NCBI GenBank assembly: GCA_043782425.1 | Contig: JAYWAM010000285.1 | Coordinates: forward strand, 1 to 27,160 | DNA: 27,160 nt | Direction: 5' to 3' | DNA from: JAYWAM01 sp043782425 | GTDB lineage: Bacteria > Pseudomonadota > Gammaproteobacteria > Burkholderiales > Usitatibacteraceae | Part shown: positions 1 to 6,929 of the stretch, one piece after another | Numbering within the stretch: the stretch's first letter is position 1 | How the letters are laid out: every line of letters starts with the position of its first letter | Translations under genes and position numbers: made by a program | The notes under the pieces: generated by a model | What the model was told of the DNA's origin: nothing | What the model saw: the letters and a program-made list of their open reading frames with translations, nothing else | Database searches by the model: none

Positions 1-282
1 TCCTGCTCCGATTGTCACGCTGATTCAGGCAAGCGCATCCGTCTACAGAGCTTGCCCAAATTGACTGATCCCAAGGATGCGCAGAGTATCTATACCACCT
101 GGCCGGCTTACCGCGTGTCCATGGGTACGGTGCGTACCATGCAACATCGGCTGTTTGACTGCTTCTGGCAGATGCGTTATCCCGAGCTCAATTTTGCTTC
201 GGATACCGCAACTGCGCTGATGGTGTTCATGGCCAAGTATGCCAATGGGGGAGTAATCAATACCCCAGGTCTAAAACGTTAG
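1..282 (+). CDS. soxA: SoxA, C-terminal fragment (L-cysteine S-thiosulfotransferase di-haem subunit)
   Basis: This is the 3' end of soxA; the reading frame is open from base 1, so the gene begins outside the window. SoxA is the catalytic subunit of periplasmic SoxXA, which couples thiosulfate oxidatively to the carrier SoxYZ. Seen here: a CSDCH c-haem motif at fragment residues 2-6, and the closing block RLFDCFWQMRYPE, whose Cys (codon 160-162) sits where the family has the persulfide-forming axial haem ligand and active-site cysteine. The fragment ends with the family's usual short tail after a YANGG block. soxX follows 8 bases later, so the two subunits are co-transcribed. An internal TTG at 52 is not a real start because the haem motif lies before it. 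Confidence is high despite the truncation. Confidence 0.93.
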   Translation, partial: SCSDCHADSGKRIRLQSLPKLTDPKDAQSIYTTWPAYRVSMGTVRTMQHRLFDCFWQMRYPELNFASDTATALMVFMAKYANGGVINTPGLKR

Positions 283-290
283 AGGGGAAT

Positions 291-932
291 ATGAAAACAC
301 TAAGCGTCATTCTCGGGGGAATGCTGGTCGCAGGATGCGCCACCTCGCAATCTGATTCTAGCGGCGAAATCAATGCAGATGCTGTTTTGATAGGAGATTT
401 CTCACACGGAAATCCTACTCTTGTCGCTCGCGTTTCCGTGCAAGACGATGTGCAGGCGCAATGCAGCAAGTTCCGCGATAACCCGCCCAAGGAGGTCGCC
501 GCGAGAATCGAAAAAGAGCAGCTTGCGACTATCAAGCTTCCCGAGAAACTTATGGGGGATTGGAAGGAGGGAGAGAAAATTGCTCAAAACGGCTGGGGTT
601 TGCGTCACACTGATATGGATATGAAGGGAGTCCCTGGCAAGAATCCCCACCTCCCAGGAGGGGAAACTGGCGGGAATTGTTACGGTTGCCATCAACTTGC
701 GCCGCAGGAACTGTCGTTTGGCACGTTAGGGCCTAGTCTGTACCGTTATGGTGCAGTGCGTGGCAGTACCTTGGCGATCCAGAAGTACACCTGGGGTAAA
801 ATCGCCAACTCTCAAGCCTATAACGCCTGCTCAGCCATGCCACGTTTTCGTCATAACAAGATTTTAACTGATGCCCAGATCAGTGATGTGGTGGCGCTGT
901 TGCTCGATCCCGCATCACCCGTGAACAAGTAA
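291..932 (+). CDS. soxX: SoxX, mono-haem subunit of the SoxXA thiosulfate-oxidising cytochrome
   Basis: A 213-residue c-type cytochrome that pairs with SoxA and takes electrons from thiosulfate-SoxY coupling. The N-terminus has a short hydrophobic stretch ending in LVAGC (Cys16), a lipobox, so this SoxX is probably a lipoprotein rather than a soluble periplasmic protein. The haem motif CYGCH is at residues 130-134 and the likely distal methionine ligand is Met183 in CSAMPRF. The FGTLGPSLYRYG stretch between them is typical of SoxX. About 110 residues precede the haem motif, so it is of the longer type with an N-terminal extension. The ATG has a good AGGGG ribosome site (283-287) and follows soxA by 8 bases. 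A strong terminator follows the stop, so soxXA may end a transcript that starts outside the window. Confidence 0.92.
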   Translation: MKTLSVILGGMLVAGCATSQSDSSGEINADAVLIGDFSHGNPTLVARVSVQDDVQAQCSKFRDNPPKEVAARIEKEQLATIKLPEKLMGDWKEGEKIAQNGWGLRHTDMDMKGVPGKNPHLPGGETGGNCYGCHQLAPQELSFGTLGPSLYRYGAVRGSTLAIQKYTWGKIANSQAYNACSAMPRFRHNKILTDAQISDVVALLLDPASPVNK

Positions 933-946
933 TCCTGAACCAATCT

Positions 947-972
947 GAGCCCAGCATGCTGGGCTCTTTTTT
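947..972 (+). terminator. Rho-independent terminator after soxX
   Basis: A perfect inverted repeat with 10-bp arms (947-966, GAGCCCAGCA and its complement) is followed at once by six Ts (967-972). It starts 15 bases after the soxX stop and would end or weaken transcription before soxB, which therefore may have its own promoter or depend on read-through. Confidence 0.88.
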
Positions 973-1014
973 CGCCATGAATATTGGAAATGGCTAATCG
1001 GAAGGCACGATGCA

Positions 1015-2727
1015 ATGAATATGAACCGCCGTGAGTTTTTGCAAGTCCTGGCTGCTGCAAGCGCCGCTGGACTGGCTCTGGACCATCCATCAGCATTAGC
1101 TCGCGATGGCAAGAACTTTTACGATCTGCCGCGCTTTGGCAATGTGCACCTGATGCATTTTACCGACTGCCATGCCCAGTTAATGCCGATTTATTTCCGT
1201 GAACCCAATGTCAACCTGGGTCTCGCGAAGGCGAAAGGACAGCCGCCCCATCTGGTAGGCGACAAGCTACTTAAGTTTTTTGGCATTAAGCCAGGCTCAC
1301 TAGAAGCCCATGCATTCACCCATCTCGATTTTGAAAAAGCGGCAAGGACCTACGGCAAGGTGGGTGGATTCGCGCACCTCGCTACCTTAGTCAAGCAATT
1401 ACGCAGCGAACGTCCCAATGCCTTGCTGCTCGACGGTGGCGACACCTGGCAAGGCTCGGCCACCGCGTTATGGACCAATGGTCAGGACATGATCGATGCC
1501 TGCCTGCAACTTGGGGTCAATGTTATGACGGGACACTGGGATTTCACGCTCGGTGACAAACGCGTCAAAGAAGTGGTGGAAAAAGACTTCAAAGGCAAGG
1601 TCGATTTCCTCGCACAAAATATCCATACCACTGATTTCAATGACCCGGTGTTTTCGCCTTACGTCATCAAGGAAATGAATGGCGTGCCGGTGGCGATTAT
1701 TGGTCAGGCATTTCCTTATACCCCCATCGCCAACCCGCGCTATCTGGTTCCCAATTGGAGCTTCGGCATCAAGGAAGCGGAAATGCAGAAGGTTGTTACT
1801 GAGGTGCGCAGCAAGGGTGCGCAGGTGGTGGTGCTGTTGTCGCATAACGGCATGGACGTCGATCTCAAGCTGGCTACTCGCGTCACCGGCATTGACGCCA
1901 TTGTAGGCGGCCATACCCATGACGGCGTACCGGCGCCGGTAATTATTAAGAATAGCGGCGGTCAAACTCTGGTCACCAACGCCGGCAGCAACGGAAAATT
2001 CCTCGCCGTGCTGGATTTTGATGTAAAAGGCGGCAAGGTGCAGAAGTATCAGTACCGTTTGTTGCCGGTGTTCGCCAACCTCCTTGCGCCCGATAGCGCG
2101 ATGGAGCAGGTAATAATGAAGCATCGTGCACCCTATGAGGCGAAACTGGCGGAAAAACTGGCTGTCACAGAGGGCTTGTTGTATCGCCGCGGCAATTTCA
2201 ATGGCACGCTCGATCAGCTCATTCTGGATGCGCTGTTGGAAGTCAAGGGCGCTGAGATCGCGTTCTCCCCCGGATTTCGCTGGGGGACTTCCTTGCTCCC
2301 CGGTCAGACCATCACGATGGAACATCTTATGGATCAGACCGCCATTTCCTATCCCTACACTACCGTCAACGAATTTAGCGGCGAGACAATCAAGGCGATT
2401 CTCGAGGACGTGGGCGACAACCTTTTCAATCCCGATCCATATTATCAACAGGGCGGTGACATGGTGCGCGTCGGCGGCATGCAATACACTTGTGATCCGC
2501 TTGCCAAGGTGGGTAGCCGCATCAGTGGTATGACGCTCAAGGGTAAGCCTATGGATGCAGGCAAAAAATACATAGTTGCCGGTTGGGCGCCAGTCGCCGA
2601 AGGCGCCACAGGCGAGCCGATATGGGATGTCATGGCCGATTATCTACGCAGCAAAAAAACTATTACACCGCGCAAGCTCAACTTACCTAAACTTGTTGGC
2701 GTAGCCGGTAATCCCGGTATCTCCTGA
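1015..2727 (+). CDS. soxB: SoxB, thiosulfohydrolase (di-manganese 5'-nucleotidase-like)
   Basis: SoxB removes the terminal sulfone of SoxY-bound S-thiosulfonate as sulfate in the periplasm. At 570 residues it has the usual family length. The N-terminus NRREFLQ (residues 4-10) followed by an Ala-rich hydrophobic run is a Tat signal, as expected for SoxB. Metal-binding motifs seen in order: FTDCH (Asp51, His53), DGGDTW (Asp143), GHWDF (His174), LLSHNGMD, and GGHTHDG (His300, His302). The C-terminal half is the 5'-nucleotidase C-terminal domain. ATG 1015 has GGAAGG nine bases upstream (1000-1005); a nearby ATG at 1010 is out of frame. The stop is 10 bases before the next gene, so soxB, the metallo-hydrolase and the thioredoxin form one operon. 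soxY, soxZ and soxCD are not in the window. Confidence 0.95.
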   Translation: MNMNRREFLQVLAAASAAGLALDHPSALARDGKNFYDLPRFGNVHLMHFTDCHAQLMPIYFREPNVNLGLAKAKGQPPHLVGDKLLKFFGIKPGSLEAHAFTHLDFEKAARTYGKVGGFAHLATLVKQLRSERPNALLLDGGDTWQGSATALWTNGQDMIDACLQLGVNVMTGHWDFTLGDKRVKEVVEKDFKGKVDFLAQNIHTTDFNDPVFSPYVIKEMNGVPVAIIGQAFPYTPIANPRYLVPNWSFGIKEAEMQKVVTEVRSKGAQVVVLLSHNGMDVDLKLATRVTGIDAIVGGHTHDGVPAPVIIKNSGGQTLVTNAGSNGKFLAVLDFDVKGGKVQKYQYRLLPVFANLLAPDSAMEQVIMKHRAPYEAKLAEKLAVTEGLLYRRGNFNGTLDQLILDALLEVKGAEIAFSPGFRWGTSLLPGQTITMEHLMDQTAISYPYTTVNEFSGETIKAILEDVGDNLFNPDPYYQQGGDMVRVGGMQYTCDPLAKVGSRISGMTLKGKPMDAGKKYIVAGWAPVAEGATGEPIWDVMADYLRSKKTITPRKLNLPKLVGVAGNPGIS

Positions 2728-2737
2728 TAGCCTACAT

Positions 2738-3700
2738 ATGAAATACGCGCTGTGCGCCGTTCTTCTCGCAACATATGGCACAGCCTGGTGCGCCGCTCCG
2801 GCCTATCCCGAGATCAGCGTCAAGGTCACGCCCATCAAGGTGAGCCCCAATGCCTACTACGTGCTGGGGCAGCCTGGCGTAGCGACAAACGTCAATCAGG
2901 GCTTTAACTCGAACGCCGGTTTTGTGCTGACCAAGGAGGGAGTGGTCGTGATTGACGCTCTCGGCACACCGGCGCTGGGAAATGCGTTTTTGCGGGCGAT
3001 TAAAAAAATCACTGCCTTGCCGATCAAGCGTGTCATAGTCACCCACTACCACGCCGACCATTTCTACGGTTTGCAAGCCTTCAAGGACGCCGGGGCCGAG
3101 ATCTGGGCTCAGCGTGCAGGCCGGGACTACCTGGAAAGTGACGAGGCTGGCAATCGGCTGAAGCAACGTAGCCTCGACTTATTCCCATGGGTTGATGAAA
3201 ATACCAAACTAATTCCCGCCGACCGCTGGCTGGATAAGGACGAGAGTTTCACGCTTGGCGGCACACGCTTTGAGATAGTGCACCTGGGGCCGGCACATTC
3301 GCCGGAAGATATAGTCATCGTAGTGCACGGCGATCAGATCGTGTTTTCCGGCGACATTCTCTTCACCGGGCGTATTCCCTTTGTCGGTGAGGCCGACAGC
3401 AAACGCTGGCTACAAACTTTTTCAAGGTTAGAGGCGCTTAAACCCAGACTGATGGTGCCAGGCCACGGCAAAGTATCAAATGATCCCGCGCAGGATTTTA
3501 AGCTGACACGGGACTATCTCACTTATCTGCGCGCGGAAATGGGCAAGGCTGTAGCGGAATTTATTCCCTTTGACGAAGCGTATGCCAAAACCGATTGGAG
3601 CCGCTTTGCCGCATTGCCAGCCTTCGCCCAAGGCAATCGCATAAACGCCTATGGCACCTATCTGCTGATGGAAAAAGAATCACTGGCTGGCGGGCGGTGA
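2738..3700 (+). CDS. Periplasmic metallo-beta-lactamase-fold hydrolase, SoxH-like
   Basis: A 320-residue protein with a Sec signal peptide (cleavage probably after about residue 18, at TAWC-AAPAY) and a metallo-beta-lactamase fold. Zinc motifs seen: HYHADH (His103, His105, Asp107, His108), a HLGPAHSPED block carrying a further His, SGDILF with the bridging Asp, and PGHGK near residue 240. The family includes SoxH of sox clusters and the quinoprotein-relay zinc hydrolases; their substrates are not settled, and a persulfide or glutathione-persulfide type substrate is only a guess. It lies 10 bases after soxB and its stop overlaps the start of the thioredoxin gene (TGATG at 3698-3702), so translation is probably coupled. 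No good ribosome site precedes ATG 2738, which suggests coupling to soxB as well. Confidence 0.85.
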   Translation: MKYALCAVLLATYGTAWCAAPAYPEISVKVTPIKVSPNAYYVLGQPGVATNVNQGFNSNAGFVLTKEGVVVIDALGTPALGNAFLRAIKKITALPIKRVIVTHYHADHFYGLQAFKDAGAEIWAQRAGRDYLESDEAGNRLKQRSLDLFPWVDENTKLIPADRWLDKDESFTLGGTRFEIVHLGPAHSPEDIVIVVHGDQIVFSGDILFTGRIPFVGEADSKRWLQTFSRLEALKPRLMVPGHGKVSNDPAQDFKLTRDYLTYLRAEMGKAVAEFIPFDEAYAKTDWSRFAALPAFAQGNRINAYGTYLLMEKESLAGGR

Positions 3701-4200
3701 TGCGTATTTACCGGGTTGTCGCAGTATCGGCGATGACAATGTTTGCAGTCTGCGTGCAAGCAGACCCGGCCCTTGAAATACCGCTGGCCACAAACCTGCA
3801 GCAGGATGCGCGCACTGCGGCCGAAAAGCACGTCCCGCTGGTTATCCTGTTCAGCCTGCCCAACTGCCCGCACTGCGACGCGGTGCGCCGCTCGCATCTC
3901 ATTCCGTTACAGCAATCTCCCGCATCGCCGCGCAAACCGATCCTGCGCCAGATTGAAGCCAATGGACAAATGCCGCTGCTCGGTATTGATGGCGTTCCCA
4001 CCACGCACAGCGAATTTGCGCGCAGATACGCGATCAAGTTTACGCCGCAAGTGATGTTTCTGGATGAACACGGCAAGCAACTGGCTGCGCCGCTGATAGG
4101 CTCAATGCTGCCGGATTTTTACGGAGCCTATCTGGAAAATGCGCTACAAGACTCGTTGGCGCGCCTGGGCAACCCAGAGCGCGGTAAAAGCGGTAGTTGA
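3700..4200 (+). CDS. Periplasmic thioredoxin-fold protein, SoxW-like
   Basis: A 166-residue protein starting at ATG 3700, inside the stop of the preceding gene (TGATG). A longer in-frame opening reaches back to 3595 but would overlap the hydrolase by over 100 bases and lacks the signal peptide at its N-terminus. From ATG 3700 the first ~22 residues form a clear Sec signal (hydrophobic run ending CVQA-DP). The redox motif is NCPHC (Cys56, Cys59), with a cis-Pro-type TPQVMFLDEHGKQL block further on. Proteins of this kind near soxB (SoxW, SoxS) keep the cysteines of SoxY or other Sox proteins reduced. It is last in the soxB operon and runs convergently towards cysQ, 19 bases away. No terminator is visible in that gap. 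Confidence 0.85.
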   Translation: MRIYRVVAVSAMTMFAVCVQADPALEIPLATNLQQDARTAAEKHVPLVILFSLPNCPHCDAVRRSHLIPLQQSPASPRKPILRQIEANGQMPLLGIDGVPTTHSEFARRYAIKFTPQVMFLDEHGKQLAAPLIGSMLPDFYGAYLENALQDSLARLGNPERGKSGS

Positions 4201-4219
4201 TTTTTCATTGAGATTGTAA

Positions 4220-5011
4220 TTAGAGTGGGCCGCTTGCAACGAAGTGTGGGTTAAGGAACTCACGTTTTCCATAGCGCAGTTCACTTTTATCAAGAGTACG
4301 GACGAAGCCCCCGGCCGCAGAGAGCACGGCGTGAGCTGCGGCGATGTCCCATTCCATCGTGTTGCCCAAACGAGGATACACATCTGCTTCGCCGATTGCG
4401 ATTATGCAAAGTTTCAGCGACGATCCTAGAAACTTGAAGGACCGCACCTGCTTATCGACCAGGAATGTTTCGATGGCGCTCCTATCACTATGCGAGCGGC
4501 TTGCAACCACGTCAATTGCGGACTCCGGCTTGCGGCAGAAAATTGCGCGACGCACAGTATTCCCAGTTCCGCCTTCTTCGACGTATGCGCCCCCGCCTCG
4601 CCGCCCAGCGAACAGTTGCTCAAGCGCTGGAGCGTACACGACCCCTAAGACCGGGTCGCCATTTTGTACTAGCGCTATATTCACGGTGAACTCACCATTC
4701 CTATTGAGGAATTCTTTTGTTCCATCGAGTGGATCGACAAGCCAGAACTGCTCTGCTATTTTGGGGACGTATCCCTTGGATGCCGCCTCTTCTGACACGA
4801 CGGGAACTAGCGGCGTCAGTTTGGCAAGCGCTGACAAGATGTAGTCTTCTGAGGCGGCGTCTGCTTCCGTGACTGGCGAGGAATCAGACTTTTGTTGCAC
4901 AGAAACACTCTCACGGTCATACATTGCCATCACTAGCTCACCGGCGCTCCGCGCCACCGCTGCGACATGGTCAAGAAGCGTTGCATGGCAATTTGGCTCA
5001 AACTTACTCAA
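4220..5011 (-). CDS. cysQ: CysQ, 3'(2'),5'-bisphosphate nucleotidase (PAP phosphatase)
   Basis: A cytoplasmic Mg-dependent phosphatase of the inositol-monophosphatase superfamily that converts PAP (3'-phosphoadenosine 5'-phosphate) to AMP. At 263 residues it is of normal length. Motifs: VVSEEAA (metal-binding Glu), DPLDGTKEF (the DPxDGT signature) and MEWDIAAAHAV (the WDxAA signature). The start is TTG (5011-5009), supported by a strong site complementary to TCCCCC at 5017-5022, six bases away; no ATG is suitably placed. PAP is the product of sulfotransferases and inhibits them, so a CysQ gene beside a sulfotransferase gene transcribed the other way fits a dedicated sulfonation system. It could equally serve general sulfate assimilation; context favours the first reading. 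Confidence 0.9.
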   Translation of the reverse strand: MSKFEPNCHATLLDHVAAVARSAGELVMAMYDRESVSVQQKSDSSPVTEADAASEDYILSALAKLTPLVPVVSEEAASKGYVPKIAEQFWLVDPLDGTKEFLNRNGEFTVNIALVQNGDPVLGVVYAPALEQLFAGRRGGGAYVEEGGTGNTVRRAIFCRKPESAIDVVASRSHSDRSAIETFLVDKQVRSFKFLGSSLKLCIIAIGEADVYPRLGNTMEWDIAAAHAVLSAAGGFVRTLDKSELRYGKREFLNPHFVASGPL

Positions 5012-5054
5012 ATTCGTCCCCCTAGAATATTCGTGTTCATCTTTTTAAGAATTT

Positions 5055-5067
5055 GGTATATCATACC
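5055..5067. promoter_or_regulatory. Short inverted repeat between the divergent cysQ and sulfotransferase genes
   Basis: GGTAT and ATACC flank a 3-base spacer in an AT-rich stretch of the 183-base divergent intergenic region. The place suits an operator shared by both genes, but five-base arms are short and I recognise no regulator site. No convincing -35/-10 pair was found in either direction. Confidence 0.22.
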
Positions 5068-5194
5068 TAAAAATAAAGTTGTAACTGCTGTGGAGCGCTA
5101 TCCGAAGGAAGGTCGGAGAGCGTTATTACTACACGGTGCTCCGAATACAGAGGCCTTGCGCTGATGGTCGGAACGCTTTTAGGGGGAGTGTAAA

Positions 5195-6049
5195 GTGAAT
5201 TTCATTATTGGACAACCTCGGTCGGGCACGGCTTTCCTTGCCCATCTTCTCAATTCAGCCGGTCCTTTGGTGTGCTTGCACCAGAATCTGCTGACTTTGA
5301 CCTGCCACCAAATCGTGCCTGCTGCTTTTGCTCATTATGAGCAGCGTTGCTCAACGGCCGAAATTGGGCGCCTGACAAAGTTCTATGATATGAGAGAGGG
5401 GATACAGGTCGATTCTAGCTGGCTTTCCACCTGGATTCTTGGCCCGCTTCAGCTTGCCTTTCCGAAAGGCAAATTCGTCCATCTGGTACGCGACCCTCGA
5501 GACAATGTTCGGGCGATGTTCAATGAACACGACTTGTATGGCACTCTTTTTTCGGTACCCGAAGCTCAAGATGCCTTTATTCGCTGGTGTGTACAGCAGA
5601 ATAGGTCTTGGCTTTACGTGCTGATGCACAGCATGCTGTCGATTCTGCCGCGGATTGACCGATCCGACTGGGAAGAGCTTTCTGCATTTGAACGCAACTG
5701 CGCTTTCTGGGTTGAAGGTCATCGCTTGATTCTGGATTCGCAAGCGTCACGGAACGAGTATCTTCTTGTGCGTCTGGAGGATCTGAAAAAAGACGACGGC
5801 GCCAGCGCAGCGCGCATCTTTGAGTTTCTTGAATTACCAGTCCCGCCGCGCGACAAGCTTGCAAGGGCGCTGAATACCAGGGTCAACTCGAAGGAAGACT
5901 CAATGTGGAGCGAAATTCGCCGCATTAAGGCAGAGACAAATGGAACGCTGCTTCCTAACAGTTATGCAGACTGGCCGCGCGAATACCAGCAAACGCTCGT
6001 CAGCATGTGCGGTGATACGGCAGCAAGGCTTGGATACCAGTTAGGGTGA
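5195..6049 (+). CDS. Sulfotransferase, PAPS-dependent family
   Basis: A 284-residue soluble sulfotransferase that should move a sulfo group from PAPS to a hydroxyl or amine. The 5'-phosphosulfate loop is at the N-terminus (GQPRSGTAFL, residues 6-15), and the 3'-phosphate region is FVHLVRDPRDNVRAMF (Arg99 onward). The Ser normally eight residues after that Arg is Ala107 here, a departure that may weaken or alter PAPS binding. Start is GTG 5195 with a strong AGGGGGAG site at 5181-5188. The next gene, the phosphopantetheinyl transferase, starts inside its stop codon if GTG 6046 is used, so the two are one operon and this enzyme probably works on a carrier-bound or NRPS-derived product. The acceptor cannot be told from sequence. 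Confidence 0.85.
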   Translation: MNFIIGQPRSGTAFLAHLLNSAGPLVCLHQNLLTLTCHQIVPAAFAHYEQRCSTAEIGRLTKFYDMREGIQVDSSWLSTWILGPLQLAFPKGKFVHLVRDPRDNVRAMFNEHDLYGTLFSVPEAQDAFIRWCVQQNRSWLYVLMHSMLSILPRIDRSDWEELSAFERNCAFWVEGHRLILDSQASRNEYLLVRLEDLKKDDGASAARIFEFLELPVPPRDKLARALNTRVNSKEDSMWSEIRRIKAETNGTLLPNSYADWPREYQQTLVSMCGDTAARLGYQLG

Positions 6050-6831
6050 CGCAAGCGCTTCTCAAAGGGGAAATGACTTGGCCAAGAGATGGTATCTCAA
6101 TGCGCGAAGCTGAACCCATCGGACTTGGCCCGCACGAGATTCATGTGTGGCTGGCTCGCACTTGCCATTCCGGCCCCTCCCCCGCAAGTGGCGCTCTCAC
6201 CACTCGAATCGAGTCGCTTGCACGCCGCAAGCGCGAGCAAGCTATGAGTGGCGCTTTGCTGCGTCATACGCTATCACGCTACTGCTCAGTTCACTATCGC
6301 GACTGGAAGTTTACTTACAACGACTTTGGGCGCCCTGAGATTGCACCAGGGCTTACGTCTTTACCGCTGCGCTTCAACCTTTCTCATACAAGCGGTTTGA
6401 TTGCGTGTGGTGTAACACTTGGTCGTGATGTTGGCGTTGATGTGGAATCGCTAGACATCCCAGACGGCGGGCAACAACTTGCAGCACGCTACTTTGCGCC
6501 GCATGAAAGGCAGGAAATCGCCAAGCAAGCGCCTACTGGCCAGTGCGACCTGTTTCTTTCCTACTGGACGCTCAAGGAGGCCTTCCTTAAAGCTGTAGGC
6601 AGGGGGCTTTCCGTACCGCTTGATAAGGTTAGTTTCCGGGTTGATGCAACGCAAGTTGAGGCGGATTTTGATGCCGGACTCGCTGAGCTGCCTTCAGCCT
6701 GGCAGTTCGCACACTACCGTCCTACGGCGCGCCACCACTTGGCGATCGCGGCGCGGCGTGGGTATGGGGCTGAGCTGCGGGTTCATAGTGCATGGGTAGC
6801 ATTGGATCAGGCCGGTTTAGCTGGCTATTAA
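6046..6831 (+). CDS. Sfp-type 4'-phosphopantetheinyl transferase
   Basis: This enzyme attaches the phosphopantetheine arm of CoA to a conserved Ser of carrier domains; here the obvious clients are the PCP domains at 11826-13673 and 19965-24005. Signature residues seen (numbered from 6046): GVDVES with Asp132 and Glu134, and WTLKEAFLKAVGRG with Lys177 and Glu178, in the usual spacing. A FNLSHTSGLIACGV block lies upstream, as in Sfp. Length of about 250-261 residues is typical for the broad-specificity Sfp/Gsp group, not the short AcpS type. The start is uncertain: GTG 6046 overlaps the sulfotransferase stop, while ATG 6073 has AAGGGG just before it, rather close. The product is similar either way because the first 20 residues are not conserved. 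Confidence 0.9.
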   Translation: MTQALLKGEMTWPRDGISMREAEPIGLGPHEIHVWLARTCHSGPSPASGALTTRIESLARRKREQAMSGALLRHTLSRYCSVHYRDWKFTYNDFGRPEIAPGLTSLPLRFNLSHTSGLIACGVTLGRDVGVDVESLDIPDGGQQLAARYFAPHERQEIAKQAPTGQCDLFLSYWTLKEAFLKAVGRGLSVPLDKVSFRVDATQVEADFDAGLAELPSAWQFAHYRPTARHHLAIAARRGYGAELRVHSAWVALDQAGLAGY

Positions 6832-6929
6832 CGCACAGCATAGTTAAACGTGGTGATGCGTTGCATCGGCCAAAAGGTTCAGGGTAGTTTAGAAGTTTTT
6901 TTTCACACGCTGCAATCAGGAGGAGTGTT

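Noticed and set aside
1468..2484. A 338-codon open frame on the minus strand inside soxB
   Set aside because: It lies wholly opposite soxB, encodes no recognisable domain and arises from soxB codon bias.
3595..3699. An upstream start for the thioredoxin-like gene
   Set aside because: It overlaps the metallo-hydrolase gene by over 100 bases and would bury the signal peptide.
5008..5040. A 10-codon frame whose TGA overlaps the TTG start of cysQ, as a leader peptide
   Set aside because: It has no ribosome site of its own and no run of regulatory codons; the overlap can be chance.
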